Origin: Limnohabitans sp. MORI2 | GTDB taxonomy: Bacteria > Pseudomonadota > Gammaproteobacteria > Burkholderiales > Burkholderiaceae_C | DNA: 64,000 nucleotides | Assembly (NCBI RefSeq): GCF_027925025.1 | Contig: NZ_AP027058.1 | Location: forward strand, 620,001-684,000 | Direction of reading: 5' to 3' | Shown: piece by piece, positions 35,251 to 46,346 of the stretch | How positions within the stretch are numbered: position 1 is the stretch's first letter | How the letters are laid out: each line of letters starts with the position of its first letter | The notes under the pieces: generated by a model | Database searches by the model: none | The model's input: the letters and a program-made list of their open reading frames with translations, nothing else | What the model was told of the DNA's origin: nothing | Position numbers and translations under genes: made by a program

Positions 35251-35327
35251 TGGCAGGGGATCGAGGACTCGAACCTCGGAATGCCGGAATCAAAATCCGG
35301 TGCCTTAACCAACTTGGCGAATCCCCT
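35251..35327 (-). tRNA. tRNA-Gln (anticodon UUG)
   Basis: 77-nt cloverleaf on the minus strand with acceptor AGGGGAT/ATCCCCT, discriminator G and encoded CCA (35251-35253). Anticodon arm CCGGA-TTTTGAT-TCCGG gives anticodon TTG; T arm CGAGG-TTCGAGT-CCTCG. It sits between ispE and prs on the same strand and is probably processed from their common transcript. Confidence 0.95.
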
Positions 35328-35359
35328 ACACAGGTCAAGCGCTTTGCAGCGACCAACCG

Positions 35360-36205
35360 TTAACTTTCGCTAGCTGCCCATCCCGCTTGCGGATGAACTG
35401 CCAGATTGCTGCATATCCGCATTTGCCAGTTGTGTGGGGCTGAATCAATCAACGCGCCACTAGTTAGCTGAGCAAATACTGCGCTGCCAGAACCGGTCAT
35501 GCGTGGGCTTAATCCGTGAGAGCCGAGCCATTGAAGGGCTTCGGTGATCTCTGGGCACAGCGCCTGAGCCACTGGCTGCAAGTCATTACGGCCGAAGCCA
35601 TAAGGATCAACAGCGAAGACCGACATTGTAGCAGTTTCTGTGGCCCGTTCCAACTCTGGATGGCGAAAAATTTTTGCAGTCTCCAAACCAGAGTTGGGTT
35701 TGACCACGGCAAAGCGCGTTTTAGGTAGCTCAATGGGGGTGATTTTTTCGCCAATACCCTCCACCCAAGCGTTGTGGCCGCCCAAGAAAAACGGTACATC
35801 TGCGCCTAAAGCCAACCCCAAAGGCATGAGCTTAGATAAAGGCCAGTTCAATCCCCACAGCCGATTGAGGGTCAGCAGCGTGGTGGCAGCATCGGATGAG
35901 CCGCCGCCCATGCCGGCTTGGGCGGGGATGTGTTTTTCAATCGCTATGTGTGCGCCCAAAGACGTCCCGCTGGCGCGTTGCAACGATTGCGCGGCGCGCA
36001 TAACCAAGTCGTCTGGGGGCAGTGTCACATTGAGGTCTTCACGCTCAATCACGCCGTCGTCACGCACATCAAAGTGCAGCGTGTCGCACCAGTCAATCAG
36101 CATGAAGACCGATTGCAGCAAGTGATAGCCGTCGTCACGCCGCCCTGTGATGTGCAAAAACAGGTTGAGCTTGGCAGGTGCTAAGACGTTGTGGAGCGAG
36201 CGCAT
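35360..36205 (-). CDS. ispE: 4-(cytidine 5'-diphospho)-2-C-methyl-D-erythritol kinase, 281 aa
   Basis: GHMP kinase: substrate motif [20 protein letters not shown] and the ATP loop [17 protein letters not shown], plus the late [11 protein letters not shown]. It phosphorylates CDP-methylerythritol in the MEP isoprenoid pathway. It follows lolB by 3 bases, as usual. Confidence 0.96.
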   Translation of the reverse strand: MRSLHNVLAPAKLNLFLHITGRRDDGYHLLQSVFMLIDWCDTLHFDVRDDGVIEREDLNVTLPPDDLVMRAAQSLQRASGTSLGAHIAIEKHIPAQAGMGGGSSDAATTLLTLNRLWGLNWPLSKLMPLGLALGADVPFFLGGHNAWVEGIGEKITPIELPKTRFAVVKPNSGLETAKIFRHPELERATETATMSVFAVDPYGFGRNDLQPVAQALCPEITEALQWLGSHGLSPRMTGSGSAVFAQLTSGALIDSAPHNWQMRICSNLAVHPQAGWAASES

Positions 36206-36208
36206 GGT

Positions 36209-36703
36209 TTACGGGTCGATTTTGATACGCAGCGTCACTTCGGGCGCTGGTTCTGTACGGCGTGCAGACAGTGAGCCTTGTGACATGTTCGATAAATCGG
36301 CCTGCCAGCCCGTGGCATTGATCTGTTGGCCTTGAAGCCATCCAAAGATGGCTTCAACGGGCAATGCTGCGCCTGTGGTTTTTTCTGTGAGTTCTGCCAG
36401 TGAGTTGAAGTACTGGTGCTTGCCGCCATCGCTGAGTTGCACTAACTGCGGTGTCCATTGCAGTGCGCCAAGTGTGGTGCCTAAGGGGGAATACAAATCT
36501 AGCTCGCCATTTTTCGCATCGCCGCGCAGTAAAAAACTAGCGCTCATGGAGGAGGGGGCATCGCCCAATACTTGCACGCTGATGCGGCCTTGCCATTCAG
36601 GTGCGTTGACTTGCTCTGCGCTGAAAGGCTTGGTTGTGCGGTTAGGCGTGGTGCAGCCAGTCAGCAAGGTACCCATCAGCAAAGCAATCCACCAAACGCG
36701 CAT
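36209..36703 (-). CDS. lolB: Outer-membrane lipoprotein LolB, 164 aa
   Basis: Lipoprotein signal with lipobox LLTGC (Cys17). The remaining sequence, including WQGRISVQVLGDAPSSMSASFLLRGD and GELDLYSPLGTTLGAL, matches LolB, which receives lipoproteins from LolA and inserts them in the outer membrane. Slightly short (LolB is often about 190-200). Between the TPR gene and ispE, 3 bases from each. Confidence 0.9.
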   Translation of the reverse strand: MRVWWIALLMGTLLTGCTTPNRTTKPFSAEQVNAPEWQGRISVQVLGDAPSSMSASFLLRGDAKNGELDLYSPLGTTLGALQWTPQLVQLSDGGKHQYFNSLAELTEKTTGAALPVEAIFGWLQGQQINATGWQADLSNMSQGSLSARRTEPAPEVTLRIKIDP

Positions 36704-36706
36704 GGT

Positions 36707-38350
36707 TTACAGCGCGGGTTTGAGGCGCTGCAAGGTTTCTTGCAAAGTCTCGTTGTTGGGGGCTGTGTTCAAGCCTTCGCGCCAAACTTTGAGGGCTTCG
36801 TCTTGGCGCTTCATCTTCCATAGCACTTCGCCCAAGTGAGCGGCAATCTCAGCGTCTGCACGGTCTTTGTAGGCTTTTTGCAAATGGCTCAGTGCAGCAC
36901 CTAAGTTGCCCAAGCGAAACTCCACCCAACCCAAGCTGTCGGTGATGAAGGGATCGTCAGGTGCAAACGTCAGGGCTTTGACAATGAGCTGCTTGGCTTC
37001 TGGCAAGCGAATGTTGCGGTCCGCCAGTGAGAAACCCAAGGCGTTGTATGCGTTGTAATAGCTGGGGTTTTGCGCAATGACATGACGCAAAAGTTTCTCC
37101 ATTTCGTCCAGCTTGTTGAGCTTTTCGGCCAGCATGGCTTGCTCGTAGATCAAGTCGATGTCATCACCGTGATTGGCTGCTAGCAAATCAAAGGCAGCTT
37201 GCCATTGACGGTGGTCGCGCAACAGTTGAACTTCGGCAAGTACACGGTTGCGTTGTTCGTCGGCGCTATTGGCTGGAATTTGATGAATCAGTTCACGCGC
37301 TTCACCCATCTTGCCTTGCCGTGCCAACAACGCAGCACGGCGTGTTTGGGCTTGGTTTAAGCCTCGGGTGCTGGTGTCGGTTGGGGTAGTGGTGGCAAGG
37401 TTGACGTATCGAGCCAGCGAAGCTTCGGCTTCTTGGTCTTGGCCCTGTTCAAACTGCAACGATCCCAGCACCAGCCAAGCATCTGCCAGCTTGGGATTCT
37501 TGCGCGTGATGGCTTGCAGTTTTTCAGTCGCTTCTGGGTAGCGTTCGAGTTCGATCAAGACGCGTACATAGCTCATGGCCATTTCGGTACTGTCTTGTTG
37601 ACGCAAACCTTGTTGTACCAAGGCCTCAGCATCTGTGACTTTCTTGCTCATCAGCTCCATGGCGAGCAACAGCGGACCTTGAGCCTTCTTGTCGGCCGCA
37701 AGGCCTTTTTTGACAGCGTCAAGGGCTGCAGGTATCTCATTGCTCGCCAAGCGCATGCGACCGATGCTTGTCCATGCGATAGCGCCTGTGGAGGTGCTCT
37801 TTGTCAGATACGGATCAAGTGCTTGCTGTGCGACTTGGGTGGCACTTTTCTTGTCTGTTACACGCGCATAGTGCCGAGGAATAAGGTTGATGCTGGTGTC
37901 TCGTTCGGCATCAGGTGCGAGGCTGATTTCTTTTTTGAGTGGCTCTAAGCTCTCAGACACTTGGTTCAGAGCAATCAAAATTTGCAGCAATTGGTTGTTG
38001 GCCTTACGGTCTTGGGGCCATGCGTTCGACCACGCGCGAGCAGCCATTAAGGCGCCATCACCTGAACGGGCCTGTAGCGCGATTTCTACGGCACGGTCAT
38101 ACAGTTGCACATCGTTGGATTTGCGTGCTGCATCCAGCAGCAGCGAGAACCCAGCCACAGCTTCGCCGTGACGTAAATTCATTTCGCCGAGCAGAATTTC
38201 ATAAAGCAACTCGCCGGTCATGGCGGAGTTCTCGACCTTCTCGGTTGCATCGGTTTTGGCGTAACTGAGGACAGGCGTAGCGCAAGACGCAGCCGTTAAA
38301 AGCGCCAGGCGTAAGGCCCAAAGACGTGCAGCAGACAAGGGGAATTTCAT
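36707..38350 (-). CDS. Exported tetratricopeptide-repeat protein, 547 aa
   Basis: Signal peptide (MKFPLSAARLWALRLALLTA, cut near YAK) followed by many TPR-like helical pairs; clear units occur at AEKLNKLDEMEKLLRHVIAQNP, NAYNALGFSLADRNIRLPEA and DPFITDSLGWVEFRLGNLGAALSHL. I set the start at 38350 because it gives the signal peptide; the frame extends upstream over mutM without sense. The gene heads the lolB-ispE-prs strand. It is commonly annotated as a TPR protein of outer-membrane biogenesis; its partner is unknown. Confidence 0.88.
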   Translation of the reverse strand: MKFPLSAARLWALRLALLTAASCATPVLSYAKTDATEKVENSAMTGELLYEILLGEMNLRHGEAVAGFSLLLDAARKSNDVQLYDRAVEIALQARSGDGALMAARAWSNAWPQDRKANNQLLQILIALNQVSESLEPLKKEISLAPDAERDTSINLIPRHYARVTDKKSATQVAQQALDPYLTKSTSTGAIAWTSIGRMRLASNEIPAALDAVKKGLAADKKAQGPLLLAMELMSKKVTDAEALVQQGLRQQDSTEMAMSYVRVLIELERYPEATEKLQAITRKNPKLADAWLVLGSLQFEQGQDQEAEASLARYVNLATTTPTDTSTRGLNQAQTRRAALLARQGKMGEARELIHQIPANSADEQRNRVLAEVQLLRDHRQWQAAFDLLAANHGDDIDLIYEQAMLAEKLNKLDEMEKLLRHVIAQNPSYYNAYNALGFSLADRNIRLPEAKQLIVKALTFAPDDPFITDSLGWVEFRLGNLGAALSHLQKAYKDRADAEIAAHLGEVLWKMKRQDEALKVWREGLNTAPNNETLQETLQRLKPAL

Positions 38351-38390
38351 GCCCGCATCATAATCGCTGACTAATTTTTTCTGCCCACCC

Positions 38391-39206
38391 ATGCCTGAAT
38401 TGCCCGAAGTCGAAGTGACCCGTCTGAGCTTTGCCGACCGCATTGCGGGTGCGCGCGTGATTGGGGTGCGTGTGGGCAAGCCACTGCGCTGGCCTTTGGG
38501 GTGCGAGCCCAAGTCGCTGATTGGTCGTCGTGTACTGGGTGTGCGCCGCCGTGGCAAATACTTGCTGGTTGATCTCGACGATGGCCTGTTGCTGTGGCAT
38601 TTAGGCATGTCAGGTAGTTTGTTGTTTGGCAATGACCGTAGCGCACCACAAGCCCATGACCACTTTGATTTAGACACCACGCAAGGTCTCTTGCGTCTGA
38701 ACGACCCACGCCGATTCGGTGCGGTGGTGTTTGCGCCGAGCGAGCAAAGTGCCGAGGCCGTCAAGCTGCTGGGCCACTTGGGCGTGGAGCCTTTGAACGG
38801 TGGTTTTGCGCTGGATGCGTTTCATGCAGGTTTGCGCAAACGCAAAGCGCCCATCAAACAAGTGCTGTTGGCTGGTGAGCTGGTGGTCGGTGTGGGCAAT
38901 ATTTATGCGTCTGAAGCGTTGTTCTTGGCAAGTATTCGCCCCACCACACGCGCTGAGTGCATCAGCCGTCCGCGTGCAGAAAAGCTGCGCTTAGCTGTGA
39001 TGGACGTGTTGGCACGTGCGGTGAAAAAAGGCGGCAGCACCTTGCGCGACTTCTCAGCCGCCGATGGCAAAAACGGCTACTTTCAACTCGAAGCCCATGT
39101 GTACGACCGTGCGGGCGAGCCCTGCCGCGTGTGCGGCACAACGATCCGCCGCATTCAGCAAGGGCAGCGCTCAACTTATTACTGCCCCGTGTGCCAAAAA
39201 CCATGA
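38391..39206 (+). CDS. mutM: Formamidopyrimidine-DNA glycosylase MutM (Fpg), 271 aa
   Basis: N-terminal catalytic PELPEVEVT (Pro2, Glu3), central helix-two-turn-helix ([11 protein letters not shown]), and a C-terminal zinc finger (CRVC...CPVC). It removes 8-oxoguanine from DNA and nicks the strand. Overlaps mutY by ATGA, so both parts of the GO system against oxidised guanine are translationally coupled. Divergent from the TPR gene with 40 bases between. Confidence 0.97.
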   Translation: MPELPEVEVTRLSFADRIAGARVIGVRVGKPLRWPLGCEPKSLIGRRVLGVRRRGKYLLVDLDDGLLLWHLGMSGSLLFGNDRSAPQAHDHFDLDTTQGLLRLNDPRRFGAVVFAPSEQSAEAVKLLGHLGVEPLNGGFALDAFHAGLRKRKAPIKQVLLAGELVVGVGNIYASEALFLASIRPTTRAECISRPRAEKLRLAVMDVLARAVKKGGSTLRDFSAADGKNGYFQLEAHVYDRAGEPCRVCGTTIRRIQQGQRSTYYCPVCQKP

Positions 39207-40249
39207 CGAAGAAAAACAGTTTTGGCGACACCGTGGTGGCGTGGCAGAAAAAGCATGGTCGCCACGACCTACCGTGGCAAAACACGCAAGACCCCTATGC
39301 CGTGTGGCTCTCGGAAATCATGCTGCAACAAACGCAAGTGGTCACGGTGCGCGAATACTTTGCACGTTTCATGGCGCGTTTTCCTACCGTGGCTGATTTG
39401 GCTGCGGCACATCAAGACGAAGTGTTGGGGCTATGGAGTGGTTTGGGTTACTACAGCCGCGCCCGCAATATGCATCGTGCAGCGCAAGATGTGGTGGCGT
39501 TGCATGGTGGTGTGTTTCCACGCAGTGCTGAAGCCTTGCAAACCTTGCCTGGCATTGGCCGATCTACCGCAGCGGCCGTGGCCTCGCTGTGCTTTGGTGA
39601 GCCCATTGCCATTTTGGATGGCAACGTCAAACGCGTGCTCACACGTTATTTGGGTTTCAAAGACGACTTGGCATCATCGAAGGTCGAGAAAGAGCTCTGG
39701 GCCATCGCTCAAACCATGTTGCCTCAGCGCGATGTGACAAACGCCATGCCTCGCTACACCCAAGGCGTGATGGATTTGGGGGCGACCGTGTGTACGCCTA
39801 AAAAACCGCAATGCGCACAATGCCCTGTGTCCGATGCGTGCGTGGCCAAGGCCGAAAGCCAGCCCGAGGCCTATCCTGTCAAAACACGCAAACTTAAACG
39901 AACGTCTGAGCAGTTGTGGTTGTTACACGCTGTCACAGCCGATGGCGATGTGTGGCTCATGCAACGTCCGCAAACTGGGGTTTGGGCGGGCTTGTATTGC
40001 TTGCCAGTGTTTGAGAGTTTTGAAGCTTTGCTGGCAGCTTTGCCTGCCAAGTACCGCACACAGCTGCACGAAGGCACGGTGTTCAAGCATGTGCTGACGC
40101 ACAAAGATTTGCACTTACATCCGGTTCAGCTGAATGTGCCAAGTGCTGTGAAGTTGGACGCGGCGATGGGTGAGGGGCAGTGGGTAGCTCATGCCGATTG
40201 GCCCGCGCTGGGCCTGCCAGCACCTGTGCGCAAATTGCTGACGAATTAA
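39203..40249 (+). CDS. mutY: A/G-specific adenine glycosylase MutY, 348 aa
   Basis: HhH-GPD glycosylase: [12 protein letters not shown], helix-hairpin-helix [15 protein letters not shown], catalytic Asp in [11 protein letters not shown], the 4Fe-4S loop C-x6-C-x2-C-x5-C ([17 protein letters not shown]), and a C-terminal NUDIX-like domain ([19 protein letters not shown]) that reads 8-oxoG. It removes A mispaired with 8-oxoG. The ATG at 39203 overlaps the mutM stop. Its end overlaps the convergent rapZ by 4 bases. Confidence 0.97.
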   Translation: MTKKNSFGDTVVAWQKKHGRHDLPWQNTQDPYAVWLSEIMLQQTQVVTVREYFARFMARFPTVADLAAAHQDEVLGLWSGLGYYSRARNMHRAAQDVVALHGGVFPRSAEALQTLPGIGRSTAAAVASLCFGEPIAILDGNVKRVLTRYLGFKDDLASSKVEKELWAIAQTMLPQRDVTNAMPRYTQGVMDLGATVCTPKKPQCAQCPVSDACVAKAESQPEAYPVKTRKLKRTSEQLWLLHAVTADGDVWLMQRPQTGVWAGLYCLPVFESFEALLAALPAKYRTQLHEGTVFKHVLTHKDLHLHPVQLNVPSAVKLDAAMGEGQWVAHADWPALGLPAPVRKLLTN

Positions 40250-41124
40250 GGCGCGATGTCGAGTTCGCGGTGACGCTTGAGCGTGACCCACTCTTTGGCA
40301 AAACGCTTAGACAGCAACTCCACCAAATACACCGAGCGGTGTTGCCCACCGGTGCAGCCAATGGCCACGGTCACATAGCTGCGGTGGTCAAGGTTGAGGT
40401 CAGGCAGCCACGTGTTCATGAAGTCTGAAATTTGGCTGGCCATTTTTTCTACTGCGCCGTGTTCGGCTAGCCAATCAGCCACGGGCGCATCACGCCCAGT
40501 GAGTGGCCGCAGAGCGGGTTCGTAATGCGGGTTGGGCAGCATGCGCACGTCAAACACGTAGTCAGCATGCACGGGAATGCCGCGCTTGAACGCGAAGGAT
40601 TCAAACATCAACGTCAGTTGCGTGGCCGGAGCCGAAATGAGTGACTTGATATAGCCCTGCAACTTGCTGCTGCGCAACAAGCTGGTGTCGATGATGTGTG
40701 ACTCTTCGCGCAGCTCAGACAAGAGCTCACGCTCGTGTTCAATGGCCTCGACCAAGTCACGTTGTTGATCGCGAACCACATCTTGGCCATCTTGGCGCGA
40801 TAGTGGATGGCGGCGGCGTGTTTCTGAAAAACGGTGCACCAAAATTTCAGTGGTGGCATCCAAAAACAACAAACGCACATCCACGTCCATTAAGCGCAAA
40901 TGTGCCAGCTGTGCAGGGACCAATGGCAAGGAGTTAGCGCTGCGCACGTCCATCGCAATGGCCACTTTGCTGATGCTTTGTTGCTCTTCCAGCTGTACAA
41001 ACGGCAGCAACAACTCAGGTGGCAGGTTGTCCACACAGTAGTAGCCTGCATCTTCTAGGGCGTTCAAGGCCACGGACTTGCCTGAGCCCGACATGCCTGT
41101 GATGAGCACCAGTTCTTGTTTCAT
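40246..41124 (-). CDS. rapZ: RNase adapter protein RapZ, 292 aa
   Basis: P-loop [11 protein letters not shown] near the N-terminus, the family stretch [12 protein letters not shown], and the C-terminal [18 protein letters not shown]. RapZ binds small RNAs (GlmZ in E. coli) and presents them to RNase E in control of glucosamine-6-phosphate synthase; outside enterics its targets are less clear. Start overlaps the recN stop by 4 bases. Confidence 0.95.
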   Translation of the reverse strand: MKQELVLITGMSGSGKSVALNALEDAGYYCVDNLPPELLLPFVQLEEQQSISKVAIAMDVRSANSLPLVPAQLAHLRLMDVDVRLLFLDATTEILVHRFSETRRRHPLSRQDGQDVVRDQQRDLVEAIEHERELLSELREESHIIDTSLLRSSKLQGYIKSLISAPATQLTLMFESFAFKRGIPVHADYVFDVRMLPNPHYEPALRPLTGRDAPVADWLAEHGAVEKMASQISDFMNTWLPDLNLDHRSYVTVAIGCTGGQHRSVYLVELLSKRFAKEWVTLKRHRELDIAP

Positions 41125-42794
41125 TTTTTACCCGTTTTTGCAGAGGTTTGTAGCATCTCACGCGCATGGGCGAGGGTGGTGTCTGACACTTTTTCGCCGC
41201 CCAACATGCGTGCAATTTCGTTCACTCTGGCATCGGCTCCAAGCGCGGTGACTTGACTGGATGTGCCCTGCGCATCGCTGTGTTTGGATACCACCAAGTG
41301 ATGGTCCGCGCACGCAGCGACTTGCGGCAAGTGGGTCACAGCCAGCACTTGACGGTCTTTGCCGAGTTGTTTCATCAAGCGGCCCACCGTCTCGGCCACA
41401 GCACCGCCCACGCCCGAATCGACCTCGTCAAAGATGAGGGTTTGCGCCGTGCCCAGCTCGCTGGTGGTCACGGCGATGGCCAAGGCAATGCGTGACAGTT
41501 CGCCGCCCGAGGCCACCTTGCCCACAGGTCGCGGCGTGCTGCCGGGGTGGCCTGCCACCAAGAAGGTGATGCTCTCCAGCCCGCTGGCTGTGGGTTGTTC
41601 GGTCTTGTCGAGTTGCACCTCAAAGCGGCCGCCTTGCATGCCCAAGCCCTGCATGGCTTGGGTGATGGCGGTGGCCAGCTTGGGCGCAGCTTGTGTGCGG
41701 GCTTGCGAAATTTTGCGGGCTTCTGTTTGGTACGTGGCAGCAGCTTTGGCTTCTGTGGCCTCAAGCGCTTCAAGGTCTGTGGCGGCATCGAGCTGCGTCA
41801 AACGAGTTTTCCACTCTTGGTACAAAGCGGGCAACTCTTGGGGTGTGCGCTTGAAGCGACGCGCCAACGACATCCACAGAGACATGCGGTCGTCGAGTGT
41901 TTGTAAGCGTGCGGGGTCGAGTTCGGTGCGGCCCAAATAAGCGTTGAGCGAATGCGCCACATCACCTGCTTGCGCGAGGCTAGAGGCCAGCACGTCGACC
42001 AACGATGTGAACTCAGGCTCCACATCGGTTTGGTCTTGCAACGTGTCTTGGGCTTTGGCCAGCATGCGCAGCGCACCGCTGTCGTCGTCTTCCAGCGCTT
42101 GAATGGCGGCATGTGCGGCATCCATCAGGGCTTGCGCGTTTGACAGGCGCGTGTGTTGGCTGTTGAGCTCATCCCACTCGTCTTCGGCGGGATTGAGTTT
42201 GTCAACCTCCGTGATCTGCCATAACAAACGCTCACGCTCTTCTTGTAATGTGGCTTGGGCGGTGCGTGCCTCGTGTAAGGCTTGGGTGGCTTGACGCCAG
42301 TGTGTCCAGGTTTGCGTGAGGCCTTGCAGGTTCACGCCCGCATAGGCGTCGAGCAAACCACGGACCGCTTCGGGTCGGGTCAGGCTTTGCCATGCGTGCT
42401 GACCATGAATATCCAAAACCATATCGCCCAAGGCGCGTAGCTGGGTGGCGGTCGCAGGGCTGCCATTGATCCATGCGCGGCTTTTGCCTTGTGCGTCAAT
42501 CGTGCGCTTGAGCAGCAGCTGGCCGTCGCTGGCAATGTCGGCAAAGCCTTCGTCATCCAGCCACTTCACGATCTCTGGCGTGGTGTCGAACTCGGCACAA
42601 ATTTCGGCGCGGGCTGCGCCTTCGCGCACCACGCTGGTTTCAGCGCGTGCACCCAGCACCAATTGCAGGGCGTCTATCAATATCGATTTGCCAGCACCGG
42701 TCTCGCCGGTGAGCGCAGAAAAGCCGCTCGACAAGTCGAGGTCCAGTTCACGCACGATCACAAAATCGCGCAAAACGATGTGCTGCAAACTCAT
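41121..42794 (-). CDS. recN: DNA repair protein RecN, 557 aa
   Basis: SMC-like ATPase with Walker [15 protein letters not shown], a long coiled-coil middle, the signature [14 protein letters not shown], and Walker [14 protein letters not shown]. It gathers broken DNA ends for recombination repair. Overlaps nadK and rapZ by 4 bases on either side, forming a tight nadK-recN-rapZ operon. No LexA-type box is visible upstream of nadK. Confidence 0.96.
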   Translation of the reverse strand: MSLQHIVLRDFVIVRELDLDLSSGFSALTGETGAGKSILIDALQLVLGARAETSVVREGAARAEICAEFDTTPEIVKWLDDEGFADIASDGQLLLKRTIDAQGKSRAWINGSPATATQLRALGDMVLDIHGQHAWQSLTRPEAVRGLLDAYAGVNLQGLTQTWTHWRQATQALHEARTAQATLQEERERLLWQITEVDKLNPAEDEWDELNSQHTRLSNAQALMDAAHAAIQALEDDDSGALRMLAKAQDTLQDQTDVEPEFTSLVDVLASSLAQAGDVAHSLNAYLGRTELDPARLQTLDDRMSLWMSLARRFKRTPQELPALYQEWKTRLTQLDAATDLEALEATEAKAAATYQTEARKISQARTQAAPKLATAITQAMQGLGMQGGRFEVQLDKTEQPTASGLESITFLVAGHPGSTPRPVGKVASGGELSRIALAIAVTTSELGTAQTLIFDEVDSGVGGAVAETVGRLMKQLGKDRQVLAVTHLPQVAACADHHLVVSKHSDAQGTSSQVTALGADARVNEIARMLGGEKVSDTTLAHAREMLQTSAKTGKK

Positions 42795-43684
42795 GCCACG
42801 CCCTCGTTCCAGTGCAGTTTTTGACGCAAGGTGTCGTAATAGCTCCAGCCACGGGGGTGCAAGAAAGTGGCGTGGTAGTTGGATCGCTTCACAGTGATGC
42901 GGTCACCAATCAAGAGCGACGCGAGCGACTGCATGTCAAAGTTGGCGCTGGCATCGCGGCCCGCCACCAGATCAATGGTTACTTCGCCCGTGTCGGCCAG
43001 CACGATGGGGCGGTTTGACAGGGTGTGCGGCGCAATCGGGGCCAGCACCCACGCAGGCAAAGAAGTGTGCAGCAATGGCCCGCCCACAGACAGTGAATAA
43101 GCGGTGGAGCCCGTGGGGGTGGCGATGATCAAACCGTCGGCGCGCTGGTTCGCCACAAAGCGGCCGTCCACCGCCACGCGCACTTCCAGCATGCCGCTGG
43201 TCGCACCACGGTTGACCACCACGTCGTTCAAGGCCAGTGCGTTGAACACGCAATGCCCATCGCGCCAGACCTTGGCGCGCATCAGGGCGCGACGGTCTTC
43301 TTCATAACCGCCTCGCAGCATGGCCGAGAGCGTGTTTTGAACTTCATTGAGGGGGATGTCGGTGATGAAACCCAATCTACCTTGGTTGATGCCAATCAGT
43401 GGGACGTTGTGTGGCGCCAGCTGCCTTGCATAACCGAGCATGGTGCCGTCGCCGCCGAGCACAATGGCCAAGTCACACGATTGGCCAATTTCTTCAATGC
43501 TCATCACGGTGTAGCCACTCAAGCCTGCGCCTGAGGCTGTGGCGTGTTCAACCACGACATCACAGCCTAGGGTGTGCAAGAACTGCGCAATGCCCTCAAG
43601 CGTTTGACGGGAAGAGGCGTTGGAAATCCCGACCGATTGGTGGTATTTCCCGAGCAATGCAATGTGCCGAAATTTCGATTTCAT
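42791..43684 (-). CDS. nadK: NAD kinase, 297 aa
   Basis: Catalytic GGDGTML motif, [10 protein letters not shown], and the later [15 protein letters not shown]. It phosphorylates NAD to NADP. Length is typical for Betaproteobacteria. Divergent from hrcA with 38 bases between start codons; first gene of the nadK-recN-rapZ operon. Confidence 0.97.
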   Translation of the reverse strand: MKSKFRHIALLGKYHQSVGISNASSRQTLEGIAQFLHTLGCDVVVEHATASGAGLSGYTVMSIEEIGQSCDLAIVLGGDGTMLGYARQLAPHNVPLIGINQGRLGFITDIPLNEVQNTLSAMLRGGYEEDRRALMRAKVWRDGHCVFNALALNDVVVNRGATSGMLEVRVAVDGRFVANQRADGLIIATPTGSTAYSLSVGGPLLHTSLPAWVLAPIAPHTLSNRPIVLADTGEVTIDLVAGRDASANFDMQSLASLLIGDRITVKRSNYHATFLHPRGWSYYDTLRQKLHWNEGVA

Positions 43685-43722
43685 GGGTAAATTACATCAT
43701 TAAAATTCGCCAAAGATTCAAC

Positions 43723-44724
43723 ATGCTAGACGATCGCGCCAAGTTATTGCTCAAAGCGCTGGTAGAGCGCTACATTGCCGACGGGCAACCCGTCGGCTCG
43801 CGCACGTTGTCGCGTGCCAATGGCATTGAACTCTCGCCCGCCACCATCCGCAATGTGATGTCTGATTTGGAGGAGTTGGGCCTGATTGCCAGCCCGCACA
43901 CCTCGGCGGGCCGCATTCCCACTGCCTTGGGCTATCGCTTGTTTGTCGACACCATGTTGACGGCAGAGCGCAGCCAACTCCAGACCCCCACTTTGGCCCC
44001 AGATCAACCGCACAAGGTGATTGCCAATGCGGCACACCTCTTGTCGGATTTATCCCAGTTTGTGGGTGTGGTTATTGCGCCTCGTCGCAGCTCGGTGTTT
44101 CGCCATATCGAGTTTTTGCGCTTGTCGGACCGCCGCTTGTTGGTGATCATCGTCTCGCCTGAAGGCGACGTGCAAAACCGCGTGCTGTTCACCGAGACCG
44201 ACTACACCGCATCACAGTTGGTGGAAGCTTCCAACTACCTTAACCAACATTTCGCAGGCATGGCGATTGAGCAAGTGCGCGAAAAGCTTTTGGCAGAAGT
44301 CGAGTCATTGCGCGGTGAAATTGCCACCCTCATGCAAGCGGCGGTACAGGTGAGCACCGAGGCTCTCACCCAAGCGCAAGACGATGTGATCATCAGTGGT
44401 GAACGCAACTTGTTGTCGGTGAGCGATTTCTCCAGCGATATGGGTAACTTGCGCCGTGCCTTTGATTTGTTTGAACAAAAAGCGCAGTTGGTGCGTTTGC
44501 TAGATAGTTCAGCGCAGGCCGAAGGCGTGCGTATCTACATCGGTGGCGAAAGCAAAATTGTGCCTATGGAAGAGCTGTCAGTGGTGAGTGCGCCGTATGA
44601 AGTAGACGGGCATGTCGTGGGCACGCTCGGTGTGATTGGTCCCACGCGCATGGCTTACGACCGCATGATTCAAATCGTGGACATCACGTCCAAGCTTGTG
44701 AGCAACGCCCTGAGCCACAAGTAA
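43723..44724 (+). CDS. hrcA: Heat-inducible transcription repressor HrcA, 333 aa
   Basis: N-terminal winged helix: [31 protein letters not shown] then [19 protein letters not shown], the HrcA hallmark. Middle GAF-like and dimerisation regions follow ([20 protein letters not shown]). It represses genes carrying CIRCE; activity depends on GroEL. I set the start at ATG 43723; the frame opens upstream over nadK without similarity. A perfect CIRCE lies before rpoH in this window; none is visible before hrcA itself. Confidence 0.96.
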   Translation: MLDDRAKLLLKALVERYIADGQPVGSRTLSRANGIELSPATIRNVMSDLEELGLIASPHTSAGRIPTALGYRLFVDTMLTAERSQLQTPTLAPDQPHKVIANAAHLLSDLSQFVGVVIAPRRSSVFRHIEFLRLSDRRLLVIIVSPEGDVQNRVLFTETDYTASQLVEASNYLNQHFAGMAIEQVREKLLAEVESLRGEIATLMQAAVQVSTEALTQAQDDVIISGERNLLSVSDFSSDMGNLRRAFDLFEQKAQLVRLLDSSAQAEGVRIYIGGESKIVPMEELSVVSAPYEVDGHVVGTLGVIGPTRMAYDRMIQIVDITSKLVSNALSHK

Positions 44725-44729
44725 GTGCA

Positions 44730-45671
44730 TCAAGGTTTTGGCAAGCGCACGCCAAACAAAATGCCGCAGGTCACCAAGGCCAGGCCCGCCAGCAAATTCA
44801 AGCCCATGGGCTCATTCAAAAACACCACTGCACCCAGCGCAGAAAGACCAGGCACGAGGGCCGTGATCATGGTTGATCGCACAGGGCCGAAGTGGCGAAT
44901 CATCACATTGAACGTGATGCCTGAAATCACCACCGAACCGACGCCTTGATAGATGGCTTGAAACACCATTTCGCCGACGGGTGCAATCGACAAATGACTA
45001 GGCACCCAACCCATGTAGGCTGCCAATGCATAGGCCGGAATGAAGGTGGTGCAAGAAAAGGCCGTGATCGCGATGGTGGCACGCACAGGGTCTAGCGCAT
45101 GGCGACGCACCAGCACGGTGTAGCAAGCCCAGCAAAACGCGGCACTCATGAAGAGCAAGTCGCCTTTCCAGATGTCACCGCCATCAAAAGCCCTGAGCAA
45201 ACTGGCACCGCCCACGCACAAGTCGCCCAAGACAATACAGGCCAAGCCGATAGCACGAGCGCGTGTGATGTGATCGTGCAGAACGACCATGGCCAAGAGC
45301 GATGTCCACAACGGTAAGCTGCCAGGCATCAGCACAGAGGCGTGCGCTGCAGGTGCAAAGAAAAAGCCAGAGTACGCCAGCATGGCGTAGAGCATGCTGC
45401 CAAACAAACCACCCAAAGCTGTGATGCGCCAAGGCAGTGGCGACAAACCCATGAAAGAGCCTGCACGTTCGCCCGATTGACGCTGCGCGCACATCAACCA
45501 CCAACTCCACGGCAGCAACACGCAGCCCGCGCCGATGATGCGCAAAAAACCAATGTCGAGGGGAAGGAGTGTGTGCGCTGCCGATGCTCTGGCCACCACG
45601 ATGAAGGATGACCAAATCAACACCGTGAGCACAGCGCAGGTGAGCCCGAGGGCTCTGGGAGAGAGTTTCAT
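44730..45671 (-). CDS. DMT/EamA-family transporter, 313 aa
   Basis: Ten predicted membrane segments arranged as two EamA repeats (about residues 8-150 and 165-305); features such as GVGSVVISGITFNVMIRHFGPVRSTMI in the second repeat match drug/metabolite exporters. Substrate unknown. It converges on hrcA with a 5-base gap and stands alone. Confidence 0.88.
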   Translation of the reverse strand: MKLSPRALGLTCAVLTVLIWSSFIVVARASAAHTLLPLDIGFLRIIGAGCVLLPWSWWLMCAQRQSGERAGSFMGLSPLPWRITALGGLFGSMLYAMLAYSGFFFAPAAHASVLMPGSLPLWTSLLAMVVLHDHITRARAIGLACIVLGDLCVGGASLLRAFDGGDIWKGDLLFMSAAFCWACYTVLVRRHALDPVRATIAITAFSCTTFIPAYALAAYMGWVPSHLSIAPVGEMVFQAIYQGVGSVVISGITFNVMIRHFGPVRSTMITALVPGLSALGAVVFLNEPMGLNLLAGLALVTCGILFGVRLPKP

Positions 45672-45714
45672 ACGAGGGATGATAAATCCCTCGCAGAATC
45701 AAAGTTGTAGACGT

Positions 45715-46284
45715 TTAGAAATTGAAGCCGACGTAAAGCGCCGCTGCGCCTTGTTTGAACTTGACGCCTTCCAAGCCAGAGTTGCCATCGGCTTTGCGCT
45801 GTGTCCATTCGGCTTGGATGAAGTTTTGGCCGTAAACATAATGCTTCAAACCTACGCCATAGCTCATGCCGCTCAAATTACGAGTGGGGTTGCCGCCCGC
45901 TTCGTATCGGCTGGCGTATGTGCCAACTTTGCCGTAGAGCAAAGAGTTGCTGATGAGCAAGATGCCTGGCTCAATGCTCACTTCGGTTGGGCCGCTGACG
46001 GCCAAGTATTCTTGTGCGCTCAGTTTTGAGTTCTTCATGTCAAACGTCGCGCTCACGCCCAACTTGGCAGGGTAGGCCAGTGCAAATGTGTAGTTGACCT
46101 TGGCAACGCCCAAGCTGGTATTGCCTTTGGTGGTTGTAGAGGCCGACGTGGCTTCGGTTGAGTTTTGCGCAACACCCATGCTGAGGTTCATGCCCTCAAA
46201 GTACGCATAGCTTGGTTTGGCGGGTTGAGCAAAGCTTGCATGCACAGTTGTCAGCAAAGCAGCCAATGTGAGGAGTTTTTTCAT
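45715..46284 (-). CDS. Small outer-membrane beta-barrel protein, 189 aa
   Basis: Signal peptide (MKKLLTLAALLTTVHASFA) then alternating amphipathic beta strands with many aromatic ends (YAYFEGMNLSMGVAQ, VNYTFALAYPAKLGVSATFDM, AALYVGFNF), closing in a C-terminal Phe as outer-membrane proteins do. Length suits an eight-stranded OmpA/OmpX-like barrel. I chose the ATG at 46284 for the signal peptide. It is 62 bases downstream of the Kelch lipoprotein gene; co-expression is plausible. No specific family recognised. Confidence 0.75.
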   Translation of the reverse strand: MKKLLTLAALLTTVHASFAQPAKPSYAYFEGMNLSMGVAQNSTEATSASTTTKGNTSLGVAKVNYTFALAYPAKLGVSATFDMKNSKLSAQEYLAVSGPTEVSIEPGILLISNSLLYGKVGTYASRYEAGGNPTRNLSGMSYGVGLKHYVYGQNFIQAEWTQRKADGNSGLEGVKFKQGAAALYVGFNF

Positions 46285-46346
46285 AGGGCACCGTTCGTTA
46301 AAGAGTGTTGTTAAGCCATGTATCGGTTTGTATTTCACAAACTTGA

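Noticed and set aside
43685..43722. CIRCE or LexA site in the nadK/hrcA gap
   Set aside because: The 38-base gap contains no inverted repeat matching either consensus.
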